Of a DNA stretch of 64,000 bases, positions 46,550-58,270 are shown piece after piece (positions within the stretch are counted from its first letter, which is position 1; every line of letters begins with the position of its first letter). Under the pieces are notes generated by a model. The model did not search any database, was not told where the DNA came from, and saw nothing but the letters and a program-made list of their open reading frames with translations. The translations under genes were made by a program, and so were the position numbers. Location: the NCBI RefSeq assembly GCF_019097595.1, contig NC_080717.1, positions 11,345,336 through 11,409,335 of the forward strand, given 5' to 3'. Origin of the DNA: Hemibagrus wyckioides (lineage: Eukaryota; Chordata; Actinopteri; Siluriformes; Bagridae).

Positions 46550-49500
46550 ATGGCTGGTACAGATACAGAAAAGAAACCGGTTTTGGAGATGGTGAGTTTA
46601 ATTTAGTGTGTTTATGTAATATTTAATTTAGATTTTGTATTTTGATTTTTTCTGCTCATTCTAACAACAAGGAGATCAAAATAAAATTACAACACGGAGA
46701 ATGTCAGCAGACAGTGAAGAGCACATTGAGCAGTAGCTGATTAGTTTCGTTAACGTTACATACTAGTTTTAATAGTATCATAAGCTCTATAAAATATTGC
46801 AGTTTATAGAAGAAAGAATTGGGCGATGAAATGCACACATTTATCTTGCTGGGCTTGTGATATCTTTGGGTATTAATAAACTCATTCCCCCTATAAACAG
46901 GGAAATATGTACAGAGCCGTGGCATAATTCGGGAGGATGTACTAATTCCAATTAATCCAACTGAAGAGTTTAAACACTGGGATTTTATTTACGAGATTAA
47001 AAAAAAAAGACTGAAGTATTTATTTGATATTAATTACATTTTGCATGTGCAAAGATCAGCCATAACATTGAAACCACTAGCAGGTGATGTGAATAGCATT
47101 GATCATCTCGTTACAATGATACATTTCAAGAGGTGGGATATATTATGCAGCAATATTACTGATAATATCAGCTAATAATATTGGTAATATTAGCTATAAC
47201 ACATCAGTTTTAAGAACTGACTGTTCAGTTGCTGCCTAATATATCCTACTGCTTAACATGTGCCATTGTAATGAGATAATAAATCATATTCACTTTATCT
47301 GACAGTGGTTTTCCTCTTATGGCAGATCTTTAGAACAAAAGTCATCTGTCCTGAAGACTCATGGTCATGGTGAAAAGCATTGACACTGGAGACTACTTTC
47401 ATAAACAATATATTTATTTATTACTCACTTGTGTTAACCAGTTTGTTGTTGGTTTATGAGCTTTAAGTGCTCAGACGGAGCTAATAAAAGGCAAGAGTTC
47501 ATAGAGACGTCCTTGTTTTTCCTGTAATTCTCCTGGAGTTCCATGTTCAATGAAATATAGTATGATACACTATATTGCCAAAGGTTTTGGCTGAGAGCCT
47601 CCTCTCTAATTCATCCCAAATGTGTTCTATCAGGTTGAGGTCAGGACTCTGTTCAGGCCAGTCAAGTTCCTCCACACCAGACTCACTCATCCATGTCTTT
47701 ATGGACCTTGCTTTGTGCACTGGTTTGTCAGTCATGTTGGAACAGGAAGGGGTCATCCCCAAACTGTTCCCACAAAGTTGGGAGCATGAAATTGTTCAAA
47801 ATGTCTTGGTATGCTGAAGCATTAAGATTTCCTTTCACTGGAACTAAGGGGCCAAGTCCAACCCTGAAAAACAACACCTGAATTCAATGATTTTGAGGGG
47901 TGTCCCAAAACTTTTGGTAATATAGTGTATAATATGTGTAAGAAAAGCAAGAGTAATTCAAATGCCTGAAATTTAAATATTTCGTCACTAGAGGGCGCTG
48001 AAACAGTGTACAATTGCATCCAAAGTCTTGTATAATACTGTACCAAAAAGCATTTCATAGGATTGAGTAATATTTAGTTTGACTAAAGGTTTTATTGAAA
48101 GCATGTTAAGTTTAATAATGTTACAAAGCAGAACAGCTAGTGTTTTTCTCGTTATCATAAAATTCTGTATTTTGGTTTAAACAGTCAGCATTCACTCCAT
48201 GCTTGGAGTCTAGTAAGTACTTAAATGTACGTTAATATTTCGGTAATTACTTTAATATCATGTATATTATGTGATTATTACTAATTAGATAATGGACTTC
48301 CGTGTGGCACTCTGTACAAGAGCGTCTGCCAAATTACTCTCCTAACCAGTGTCACCTCAGGTTTGATGAAATTTTGATACTGTTTGGGCAGTGACACAAT
48401 TTTCTGTTGTAATTTAAGGGGTTTCACAAAAATATTGTACAAACTGTTTAGAAATTACAGCCGTTTTTTAGACAGTCACAGGCTCAAACGTAATTGGATG
48501 GACTAATATAATTGTAAATATAAGGATTATTTTTAATTCTTCACTGAAAATGTTTGGAGTTTAATGTCTGTGTGAAGTCTAGAACCCATGAACATCACCA
48601 GATGCTTTGCCTTAGGTCTTTACTACATCCGCCTGCAGTTGCCGCTTGTTTGTGAGTCTTTCTAGCTTCATTTTTTTGTCTTCAGTAAGTGAAAGCATGC
48701 TCAGTTGGATTCAGGTCAGGTGACTGACTCAATTTAAGAATGTTTCATTTCATTATCCGTCTGTACTATCTGTACCTATCCCTTCTGCAGAATTTGACTG
48801 AATCTGAGTAGAAAGTGTAGCTCTGTACAGCGCTACATCAACTCACATAACAACCAATTACCCAGTTCCACTGGCAGTCATTCATGCTCATGCTATAAAA
48901 CAGCCTCTGTTAAACAGATAATAATGTGTGTTTGGATCATGAACCCTTCCTTTCCCATGAATTTCCAAAGAATCTTGTTCCAGAACAAATTTTTTTTGTT
49001 GATATTTTCTAGCTAACTCTGTTAAATCCGTTGAAAGCCTGAAACTGAAAATCTCTTGTGCTTCATTTCAGATCCATTGTGGTGGTGTAGAGAGGCAAAA
49101 TTACAAACCTTGTGTCACTCTCCAAATACTTATGCAACTGAATGTGCATATGTGTAGTAAACCCACAACATACACACAGAACATTTGTTAGCATGTGTAT
49201 GAGAGAGAGATAAAAATCAGAAAGGACTCGGTGATGAAATGTCCACTCAGGTCTAATCATCTGAATTTCCTTTGATCTGTTGTTTATCTGATAAGCAGAA
49301 GTGAAAGTTGACCACCATGCTAATGTAGTTTTAATCCGTCACCCCCTTATTCTTTATCTTCTTCCAATTTTGAGTCAGTCTGCCCCTCCTGTCCTGTGTC
49401 AACAGATCCTTCCGTACTAAAACAGAAACTTCTGATCAGTGGACTTTACTGACTTCTCCACCTTTCCTGTCTTCTGTTAACAGCAGATTCTCCTCAGTGA

Positions 49501-52500
49501 TTTGGAGCCAACATTAGCTTTTATTAGTTATTAATTATCAGGTGTTTTGGCTTTCCCAAAGTCTCGCTGTCCCTCATGTCGTTATAAACACTGGAGAGCA
49601 TGTGGTGACATTTAGTTAATCCTATAGCAATATGGCTTTATCCTGGATTACATTGTTGTCATGATGCTGCGGTGAGTCCAATGACAAGATTCATTTGAGA
49701 TTAGTTCCTGGCTACATCACTGTGATAATGTGTTTTATAAGCTTTTACAGTCCTGAATGTCATTTTGGTTTGTTGGTAATTTGTCTCTTGTGAGCATGTA
49801 GCAGCTGCTGCTGTTATCTCTTATGGGTGTGCACTGTCCAGTTTTTTTTTCCTAAGGGTAAACAGTAGTAGCTACAGGTAGCCAGGTCTAATATTGCCTC
49901 TGTTCACCCCCACAATGGATTTTTAAATGAAGGTCTGGAGTTGATTCCAAGTGTTGAAGTTCATTTGACATGGCCTGACAGACAGCAGAAACTTTGCCCA
50001 CATCAACAATTTGGTTCATTGTTAATAAGAAGGAATGTACTGGTGAGCCCAGCAACACCATTAGGTCTGGAAGATCTTGAAAGAAAAACTAAACTGGATG
50101 ATAGCAGGATTCTTTCCCTGGTGAAGAAAACCCCTAATGTCTAGCCAAATCTCTTTTAAATTCTACAATAAAGAGACACCTTCATGAATGTGAATACAAA
50201 GACCTAGGAGAATAGGAACTGGTCTTACCTCAAGATGCAGACCACTGGTGACATTCAAGATCTGAAATGACTAGATTGATTAGATTTTGCTAGAAAGCAT
50301 CTGCAAAAGCCTGCCCAGTTCAGGAATTATTCAGATCAGATTAACCTGTACCAGAATGACTGGAAGAGAAGAGTATGGAGAGGAAAAGGAAGGGTTAATG
50401 GTACAAAGCATACCAGATCATCTGTCTAACATGGAAGAGACTGTTTTATGGCATAGGTATGAATGACTGCCAGTGGAACTGGGTAACTGGTGGTTATTGG
50501 TGATGTGAGTGCTGATAGAATCAACAGGATAAATTCTGAAGTGTATAGAGTTACACTTTCTGCTCAGGTTCAGTCGACTGCTGCAAACCTGATAGGATGA
50601 CACTTTACAGAGGATAATGACCCAATGACTCACAGTTTACACCGTACAGATGGATAATGGCCCAAATCATACTGCAAAAGCAACCTAAGAGCTTCTTAAG
50701 GCATAAAAAATGAAAAGTTCTTAAATGGCCGAGTCAGTCACCTGAATTAAGTCCAACTGAGCTCGCTTTCACTTACTAAAGACAAAACTGAAGGCAGAGA
50801 GACCCAAAAACATGCAGCAACTGAGGGCATCTACAGTACCTGATCAAGCATCTCCAGAGTGGAAACTCCGGTGATGTCTATGGATTCCAGTGATTGAGTG
50901 ATGAGGATTTGCCTCTAAGAATGAAAAAAATTTGAGTCTGTGAAAATGGAAGGACTATAAAAATACATGATTGTGATTCCTAAACGTTTAATACAATACT
51001 TTTGTTAAACCTCTTGAAATTGAAGTTGAAAGTCTACACTTTAATGTCATCTTGATTGCTTCATTTCAAAATTACAAAAATTGTGTCACTGTCCAAATAC
51101 ATACAGACTAAAGTATGGCCAAAATTATGTGGACACCTGAGCGTACCTTTTTTTGTTTTTTCTTCTAAAAACCCACTTCAGATTTAGTCTCCTTTGCTGT
51201 TATAACCTCCTATAACCTGTGGTGCGGCTGTAGGGATTTGGGATTTGCACTGATCTTCAGTTACGAGCATTAGTGAGCTCAGGCTGTAATGTTGCGTGAG
51301 AAGCTCTGGGATGCAGTTACTGTTCCAGTTCATCCCGGTAGTGTTGAATGAGGTTGAGGTCAGGGACTGACTGCAGGAGGTTCTTCTTCAAACTGTGTCT
51401 TGGACATTGTAATGGAAATTGTAACGCTACAACATGCATACAAAAGACATCTGATGCAGTTGTGTGCTTCCAAATTTGTGGCAAGAGACTGGGGAAGAAA
51501 CACGTGTGTGATGGTCAGGTGTCCACAAATGTCTAGCTATGTGGTGTAGCTTAACCAGTTAAACACAGATATACACACAATGCACAAATCAGTGTAAAAG
51601 CGATTGTGTTGTGTATTTGTAAATAGGTCCAAGCGGATGGCTCTGATGAAGGCAGTGTGACGTTCGTCCTGCATGAAGAGGACCACACACTGGGAAATTC
51701 GCTCAGATACATGATCATGAAGAAGTAAGAGATTGCTCCCATATGTTTATGGTCAAGGTTCAGAAAAGCATGTCTCGTTTTCAGGAAATAATCAATAATG
51801 CAAATTTTTTAGACTTATGGTCATAGAAGCAGTAACAATTTGTGGACAGATAAACTGGATATTGCTTCACGACTTTTTTTTCTTTTGAAAACCCAGTCAA
51901 TATGGTTTGAGGCATTACATCTTTCTAATCTATGTATGTATAAAGGCTGGATTCAATAAAATAAAAAAAAATAGAATTAGCTGTATTAATTATAGTCTCC
52001 CATTTTTCTGCCTGATCACAATTTCCATAGTACCTTGCAGGGTGTTTTTATAGTTTGATGACAACTGTGCCAGAAGACCTACAAGAATTTTATAAAGGTA
52101 CTTTAAAGTTTATAGAGGGTCTGTGTCTGTCATGTCCCCTGGGAAGAATTTTTTTCTCTTTTCTCATTTCAGAAACAGCACCAAAGCATTCAATTCTGGT
52201 GTATTTGGGAGCAGTGTATTTATTTACCAGTTTACTTGCTTAAATCCACTTGCTAACTAACTAACTCGCCTAACAAACAAATCACTTCAGCTTTCACTGA
52301 TGATAAATAAATCACCTGGTTTGTGTCAGAATGCCATATTAGAAGCGATAAGCAGGCCTTCTTTTAGCAAACTAATGTTATCAATCAAATCTGTATCAAG
52401 TAAATTAGATCTGGAAAATGGGATGTCCTCATTCAGCTAAACACAAATGTGTGCCCGAGCAATTCCCCTTGGACTTTATCATCCCTTGTTTGACCCCTTA

Positions 52501-54722
52501 AGTGTAGGCCCTAAAAATTCTCTGCCAGTTCATTTACCACATATGTGCAAACGCTTGTCGTATAAAACAGCTTTGCTGCTTAGCCCATTTAAAAAAAAAA
52601 AAAAAAGATTCAAGCAGCATGTTTTACACAATGTGTGTCACTTTTTTTTTTTTACCAGATATAAGTGGCAGCATGGATTTGTCCTCTAAATATACCCATT
52701 ATATCTAGCTTCATTGCATGTCAGTAAAGCTGCCTTTAAAACTTTTAAGAAATTCTCATTTGAAAGTAGCATCAACATTTAGATGGAGGACGAAAGTGAC
52801 CAAGTGGAGACCTTTTATAGGCTGAGGTCACAAGGGGGACGGCCTTGTTATTGGAACTCGGCAAAGGAACTGAGAAAACTCCTATGTTTCCAAAAGTATG
52901 AACCAGTGGGGTCTGAAGCAAGGAGAAATCTGGAACAGGATCTCCACATTTCCTGGAGAGAACCTGTACATCAACGTCTTGATTCATTTGATTCATTCCT
53001 CTAATAACCAATTAATTCAATTCAATTTATTTTGTATAGCACCTTTTACAATGAACATTGTCACAGAGCAAGAAGAGAAACGGAGAGGGGGGGGGTATAT
53101 AACTAAATAACTAGAAATAAGAATAAATAATTAAATTAAATTATTAAACTATTTTATTTTATCGCTAATGAGGTGTGGTGACTGTGGCAAGGAAAAACTC
53201 CCTGGGATGATATAAGGAAGAAACCTTGAGAGGAACCAGGCTCAGAAGGGAACCCATCTTCATTTGGGTGACACTAAACAGTAAATAATGTAACTGTAAC
53301 TGATTAATGTCCTTTCTACAACAGCAATCAATGACCCATGAGGAACTATTAGCTCAGTGTAGTTTCTAAGGTCATTATAGACACTAATTCTTTGCTGTCA
53401 CAAGCTGACATGAAATGGCAGATATGTGACGGTGTGAAAGTCCCCAAGTGGCTCTGTCCATGGCTGTCTCCTAGTCCACACAGATCCAATTAAATAAAGA
53501 CTGCTTTGTTTTTGCAGGGTGTTCTCAGTTTCTGTGACTCAAAATGAGTTCATGTTTTTTTGTGCTCAAAGACAAAATTGATACAAGCAGATAAGAGAAA
53601 ACAGTATTAATGCAATCAAACCACACTATACTGCAGAGTTTGCATGACTGGCACACTGAATGAACAAGTGTATACAGTATATGTTCCTAAAAAAGTGGAC
53701 AGTGAGTGTAGTATTATGCAGATGTATCATGAGTATAGATTATATTTTCATTTAACTAAACATTTTTACCTTTTATTGCAGTTATGTGTACAGACCAAAG
53801 CTTAACTTATCTATCTATACTTTCCATCTGTATACTATATTTGTATACACTACAGTGCAGAGTAAATGGATAGTGTTTGCACACGTTAGGTATACAACAG
53901 ACATGAAAGTACTCTTTAGTCATTCTCATGTAGGTCCTTCCAGGTTGTCGTGACTTGCCAGTGACCTCTTTTTGTGTCCACAGTCCTGATGTTGAGTTCT
54001 GTGGCTACAGCATCACACACCCATCCGAGAGCAAGATCAACTTCCGCATACAGACACGAGGTGAGATTTAGACTTCCAGTGAAAGATTCTAAAAACAAAA
54101 ACGATGACCTTTTACACTGCTTTAATAAAGTTTTAGTGTTCATAGTAATTCTCTTTAGTTGCAATGTTCAAGGAGATTGAATATCATGCTCTATAATCAG
54201 TTAATGCGATACCAGAAAGTGGAACAATTCACACTATTCCACCCTTTAATTTTAGCATTCTATGTAGTTTACCAATTTCCTTAACAGTGAGAAACTTCCT
54301 TGGACCTTGAAGCACATTTTTTTCTAAAGTCTAAGTGTATTTGGCTTGAGATGAGTTTATTTCATGTTAATTAGATTATTCTTGTACTGAAGCAGGCTAG
54401 ACACAGAACAAAAGCATCTCTTCATTGGCATTGGAGCAGGCTTCCAGGAAGGGACTCTTTCTTTTTTCCTTCCCTTCCAGACATCTGTGTGTGGCGTCTC
54501 CCAGTCCACAGCATTATAGCCTGACACAAGCACATACAAAACACACCTAAAATTCCGTTTGTAAAATGCCCTGAATGCTACTTAATACAATTTAGCCACA
54601 AGCAGAATTCAATAAGACGCATCAGCATGGTCAGTTAATGCATTGTTACTCCTCTTGGAACGCACGATAGAGTTTAGACTTTTATGGAATTTTTTGGCCC
54701 AGATGCTAATTGGAGTCCGGTG

Positions 54723-54770
<48 letters not shown>

Positions 54771-57700
54771 ACAGCTGGTGGAGGAGCACTGCCCCTTCTA
54801 CACAAATACCTCATGCCTTCATACTACTGATCAACAGCATGCAAACAATCTGTTTTCACTTGCTGGACAAGAGAGACTGGACACTTGTTTCTAATACACA
54901 ATTCCATAACTGATCATTCAATCCAAGTGCAAACAACAGGCACATACTCGGATCAGATCATTTGGCTGGCGCTTTGGATCTGATCTGTGACTATATCTTT
55001 CTTTAAGCTTTTTGTTTCATAAGGTGAGAGGAATTGATATTCTAAGAAAGAACAGGAGCAATGATGATGATGATGACAGAATCTGTAATGGATACATCAA
55101 TGGTGTCTTCACTCGGTTCCTGTCATAAAAGCTACACCTCCCATATTCAATTATGTTTGATTTGATACCAAAGTTTCACACCTTTTACAAACTTCATTAT
55201 CACAGCAGACTAAAGAGCCATGTCAGTGGCGGTGTGAAGGATTTTTTTTTATCTTTTTAATACAATATACTTTTAGTAGTCACTAATTACACTACACACA
55301 ATTAAGGTTAATGCCTTAAGCTAATTACTAATCTTAAAGCTAATTAAACTTTACCAGAAGCTGCTTTTTGGAGTTTCAGAAAGCCCAAAGTTTTGCCTTT
55401 TTTTTTTTTTTTTTTTTTAGTTTAGTTTTTTAGTTTTATTCAGAGCAGAACTCAATTCAGCTCAGTTTTATTTGTGTAGTGCTTTTAACTATGGATATTC
55501 TCACAAAACCTAGAGACTTGAGTTCAAAACTGATGGTGTCCAAAGCGATCTTTCCCATGGTTTCTAAGTGCTACCATCCATAGCAAGCCCTTGTATCTCC
55601 AGGCTGTTCATGTGAGGCCATCCTCCGCAACAAGTGGTTTCCAAGACTCCAACCAGTTGTAGGGCATCAGGTCCAAGGGTTGGACCTGATACCAGACCCA
55701 AGAAGTGGTCTGGTATCTGGTATCAAGGAGAGAGACGTGCAGAGTGTAAGCAGGGACTATGCAGGACTAGCAATGATGCCATAACTGAAAGGGAGAGCCA
55801 GAAGGTAACACAAACCTGAGGTTGTCCGGGGATATAAAACTACCCACTCTACTGTCAACAAATCTGACAGCTTGGCCTTAAATAGTGAGCCTGTCGGAGT
55901 CCTGAACACTAATTGGAAGGCTGTTCCATAACTGAAAACACACAAACACAACTTTTCTTTCTTTGTAAGAGAAAGAAAAGTTCTGCCTCCTGCTGTACCC
56001 TTTACTATTTGCAGTACTAACAAAGAGCCTGCATCTTTTAATCGAAGCAGGTGTGTCAGATTTTCTGTGCATGTGTGTGTATAAAACACTTATTTGGCTT
56101 TGTAGGAAAACATATTTTACTCTAGAATCTACTGTAACATACATTCCTTTTTGAATAATAATTTATATATCCCAGCTCTCACCACCAAATGGTGATCAAA
56201 TCAGATAGTGATCAGGAACTGGGAACTAGCTGACAGTTAAAGGCCAACTCTGGGGACCTTTCTCCCATTCAATGCTTTGTTTGAGTATCACCTCTAGGCT
56301 TTTGCATTATCATACTAGGGAGTTGACGCCTGTGAGTCCACCTCCCCCTGGGGTTTTTTATCACCTCTAGGCTTTTGTATTGTCTCACCTTCAAGGCCTG
56401 CCCACTCGAGACCTTTAAAACTGTAACGCATGTTCCTTTTCACTGGACTTGGTGACTACAATACCACCGCACTGTGTTCTGATCTACAATAAAACATTCC
56501 TGCTGAACACTACTTCCGAGTCCCCTGGTCTGCTTTAATGAATTCACAACAGCTTTCTTTGTATTTTCACTCTTTATAATTTTCTTAATATTCCCAGGTG
56601 GTCTCCCAGCAACTGAACCTCTGCGCAAGGGCTTGAACGACCTCACCGATGTCTGTAAGCATGTCCTGCACACATTTGAGGTGAGACTAAACCCAAACAC
56701 ACAATCTCACATCACACCTCTTCCGCAGCTCATTGCCACCTGCTAACACCCAGATAAACCCTCTCAACCTCTTTTCCTGGATTTCCTGTTAGTATTGGAA
56801 AGCAGCAAACACAGCTGGTGCTTTAGGCACTTTTTCCCTGTGGAATACGAGGTGTGTAGATTTGGGAGTGGCCCAAAGCTTCTTTCTGTACAGGATATCC
56901 AGGGTGGTGGGGGATTTTGGGTGGAAGGGGGTTTACTTTTTAGACGAGCGTTCAGTCCCTGTTTTGCTAAGGATAATGCTGACATTTGTACATCATAATT
57001 AGAAATATTTATCATTTCTGGAAACTCAGATCAAAGTTTCACTGCAGTGCCCTGAATGTTCAGTGAAGCCAAGTTAGAGGTCTTTTTACATGCTGTTCCT
57101 GTAAAGAGAGACAAGAAGTGTGTGTGTGTGTTGAGGTAAATTACTGTACTCCTGATCTCTACCAATGATGCATACAACGATCAGGCATAACATTAACATT
57201 ATTATTATACTGACAGGTGACGTGAATAACACCAATTATCTTCTCATCATGGCACCTGTTAGTGTGTGGGACATATTAGGCAGACGAGCTACTTCTTTCA
57301 GCTACAAATAGCTGAAGAAGTTAATTCTGGTTCTGATAGAAAGGTGTCAGAATACACAGTGCATTGCAGTTTGTTGTGTATGGGGCTGCATAGCCGCAGA
57401 GCAGTCAGGGTGCCTATGCTCACCCGTGTACACTACTGAAAGCACCAACAATGGGCATGTGAGCATCAGAACTGGACCACGAAGCAATGGAAGAAGGTGG
57501 TCTGGTCTGATGAATCATGTTTTCTTTTAAATCACGTGGATGGCTGGGTGCGTGCGTGTCGCTTACCTGGTGAACACATGGCACCAGGATGCACTATGGG
57601 AAGAAGGCAGAGGCTGTGTCATGCTTTGGGCAATGGTCTGCTAGGAAGCCTTGGGTCCTGCCATCCCTGTGGATGTTACTTTGACACATACCACCTACCT

Positions 57701-58270
57701 AAGCAATGTTGCAGACCATGTACACCCTTTCATGGAAACAATATTCCCTGATGGCTGTGGCCTCTTTCAGCAGGATAATGTACCATGCCACAAAGCAAAA
57801 GGTTCAGGAATGGTTTGATGAGTACAACAATTAGTCTGAGGCGTTAACTTGGCCTCCAAATTCCCCAGGTCTCAATCCAATCGACCAGCTGATCCATGGA
57901 ACTTACTGGACTTAAAGGATCTACAGCTAACTGTATTAACATACAGTATTTCAGTTAAAATCATTCAAAAAAAGCATTTTTGATACAATTGTATGTTCTA
58001 ATTTGCATGCACACACTCAGCATAATCACACAGACATGATGTACAAATATTCTTGAATAATTTGAATTAATGAATTTTCCATAATTATGATTATTATTTT
58101 CCATAAATTTGATGACTAAAGTTGTGTGTGTTTGTGTAGAATGAGCTGATCTCACAAATGTGATTAGTGTCCAAATTAAATCAGTTCTATCTAAATTAAC
58201 TGCTGAATGCTTCATTCCACAGACACAACTGAAAGACTTCAGAGAAAAGCAGGGAGAGGCCATGGAATAA
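46550..58270 (+). CDS. polr1d: RNA polymerase I and III subunit RPAC2 (AC19)
   Basis: RPAC2 pairs with RPAC1 (AC40) to form the alpha-like assembly platform of RNA polymerases I and III in the nucleus (family knowledge). Five coding exons join in frame to 115 residues: 46550-46591, 51627-51724, 53984-54060, 56598-56680, 58223-58270. The sequence shows [20 protein letters not shown], the conserved alpha-motif dimerisation segment, then [26 protein letters not shown], and a C-terminal helix ([16 protein letters not shown]). The N-terminus is only 14 residues before the first intron, and the tail EKQGEAME is shorter than in mammals (human about 133 residues). A longer alternative first exon cannot be ruled out. 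Intron 1 is about 5 kb and full of Tc1 relics. Confidence 0.96.
47045..47330. mobile_element. MITE-like relic with complementary ends, polr1d intron 1
   Basis: The left end 'gatcagccataacattgaaa' and the right end 'cttatggcagatctttagaa' are imperfect inverted repeats; the interior carries 'gtgggatatattatgcagca' and its near reverse 'tgctgcctaatatatccta'. It belongs to the same family as 38795-39312 and 57178-57960. No coding sequence remains. Confidence 0.6.
47567..47932 (-). mobile_element. Non-autonomous Tc1 derivative, TATTGCCAAA family
   Basis: It is bounded by 'tacactatattgccaaaggt' and 'aacttttggtaatatagtgt', has TA-type borders, and is about 365 bp long. It carries only the C-terminal third of the transposase on the minus strand: a frame with [30 protein letters not shown] (with the third catalytic Glu), then a stop. 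It is nearly the same segment as the arms of the fold-back element at 9567. Confidence 0.88.
48590..49165 (-). mobile_element. Degraded Tc1-like relic, polr1d intron 1
   Basis: Words such as 'gtgaaagcatgctcagttgg', 'attcaggtcaggtgactgac' and 'gtcactctccaaatacttat' match, from memory, the left and terminal parts of a fish Tc1 family whose transposase is seen at 49950-51095. The orientation is opposite to that copy. No intact frame. Confidence 0.5.
49950..51095 (+). mobile_element. Tc1/mariner relic with heavily decayed transposase
   Basis: The plus strand shows recognisable pieces of one transposase in order: 'gattctttccctggtgaag', 'cttcatgaatgtgaatacaa', 'accagaatgactggaagaga', 'ggataatgacccaatgact' (second Asp region), 'ggccgagtcagtcacctgaa' (third acidic region), 'aaactgaaggcagagagacc'. 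The right end 'tgtcactgtccaaatacat' is a decayed terminal repeat. Stops and indels are frequent. Confidence 0.8.
51105..51540 (-). mobile_element. Short non-autonomous Tc1 element
   Basis: The ends pair as 'atggccaaaattatgtggac' at the left and 'aggtgtccacaaatgtctag' at the right. The interior has 'gttccagttcatcccggtag' and 'ttgaatgaggttgaggtcag', reverse-read transposase tail. It lies about 90 bp before polr1d exon 2. Confidence 0.75.
53005..53290 (-). repeat. Inverted copy of the dispersed repeat at 1760-2270
   Basis: Reads in reverse: 'gcaaggaaaaactccctgg', 'aagaaaccttgagaggaacc', 'aggctcagaagggaaccca'. It starts 'aattcaattcaatttatttt'. In polr1d intron 2. Confidence 0.8.
54723..54771. 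repeat. (GT)n microsatellite
   Basis: About 22 GT units, seen directly, in polr1d intron 3. Confidence 0.95.
55440..55800. repeat. Repeat-like block with overlapping hairpins
   Basis: It begins with 'caattcagctcagttttatt' and 'gtgtagtgcttttaactatg', which resembles the start of the inverted copy at 53005. It holds two overlapping hairpins (55666-55690 and 55688-55717). No protein is encoded. Confidence 0.45.
57178..57960 (+). mobile_element. Tc1/mariner relic in polr1d intron 4
   Basis: The left end is 'gatcaggcataacattaaca' and the plus strand reads decayed transposase: 'ggtctggtctgatgaatcatg' (first Asp, W-S-D-E-S), 'catggcaccaggatgcacta', 'tttcagcaggataatgtacc' (second Asp), 'aattccccaggtctcaatcc' (third acidic region). 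A 5' gap and multiple frame breaks make it a pseudogene. It shares the family of 38795-39312. Confidence 0.85.
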
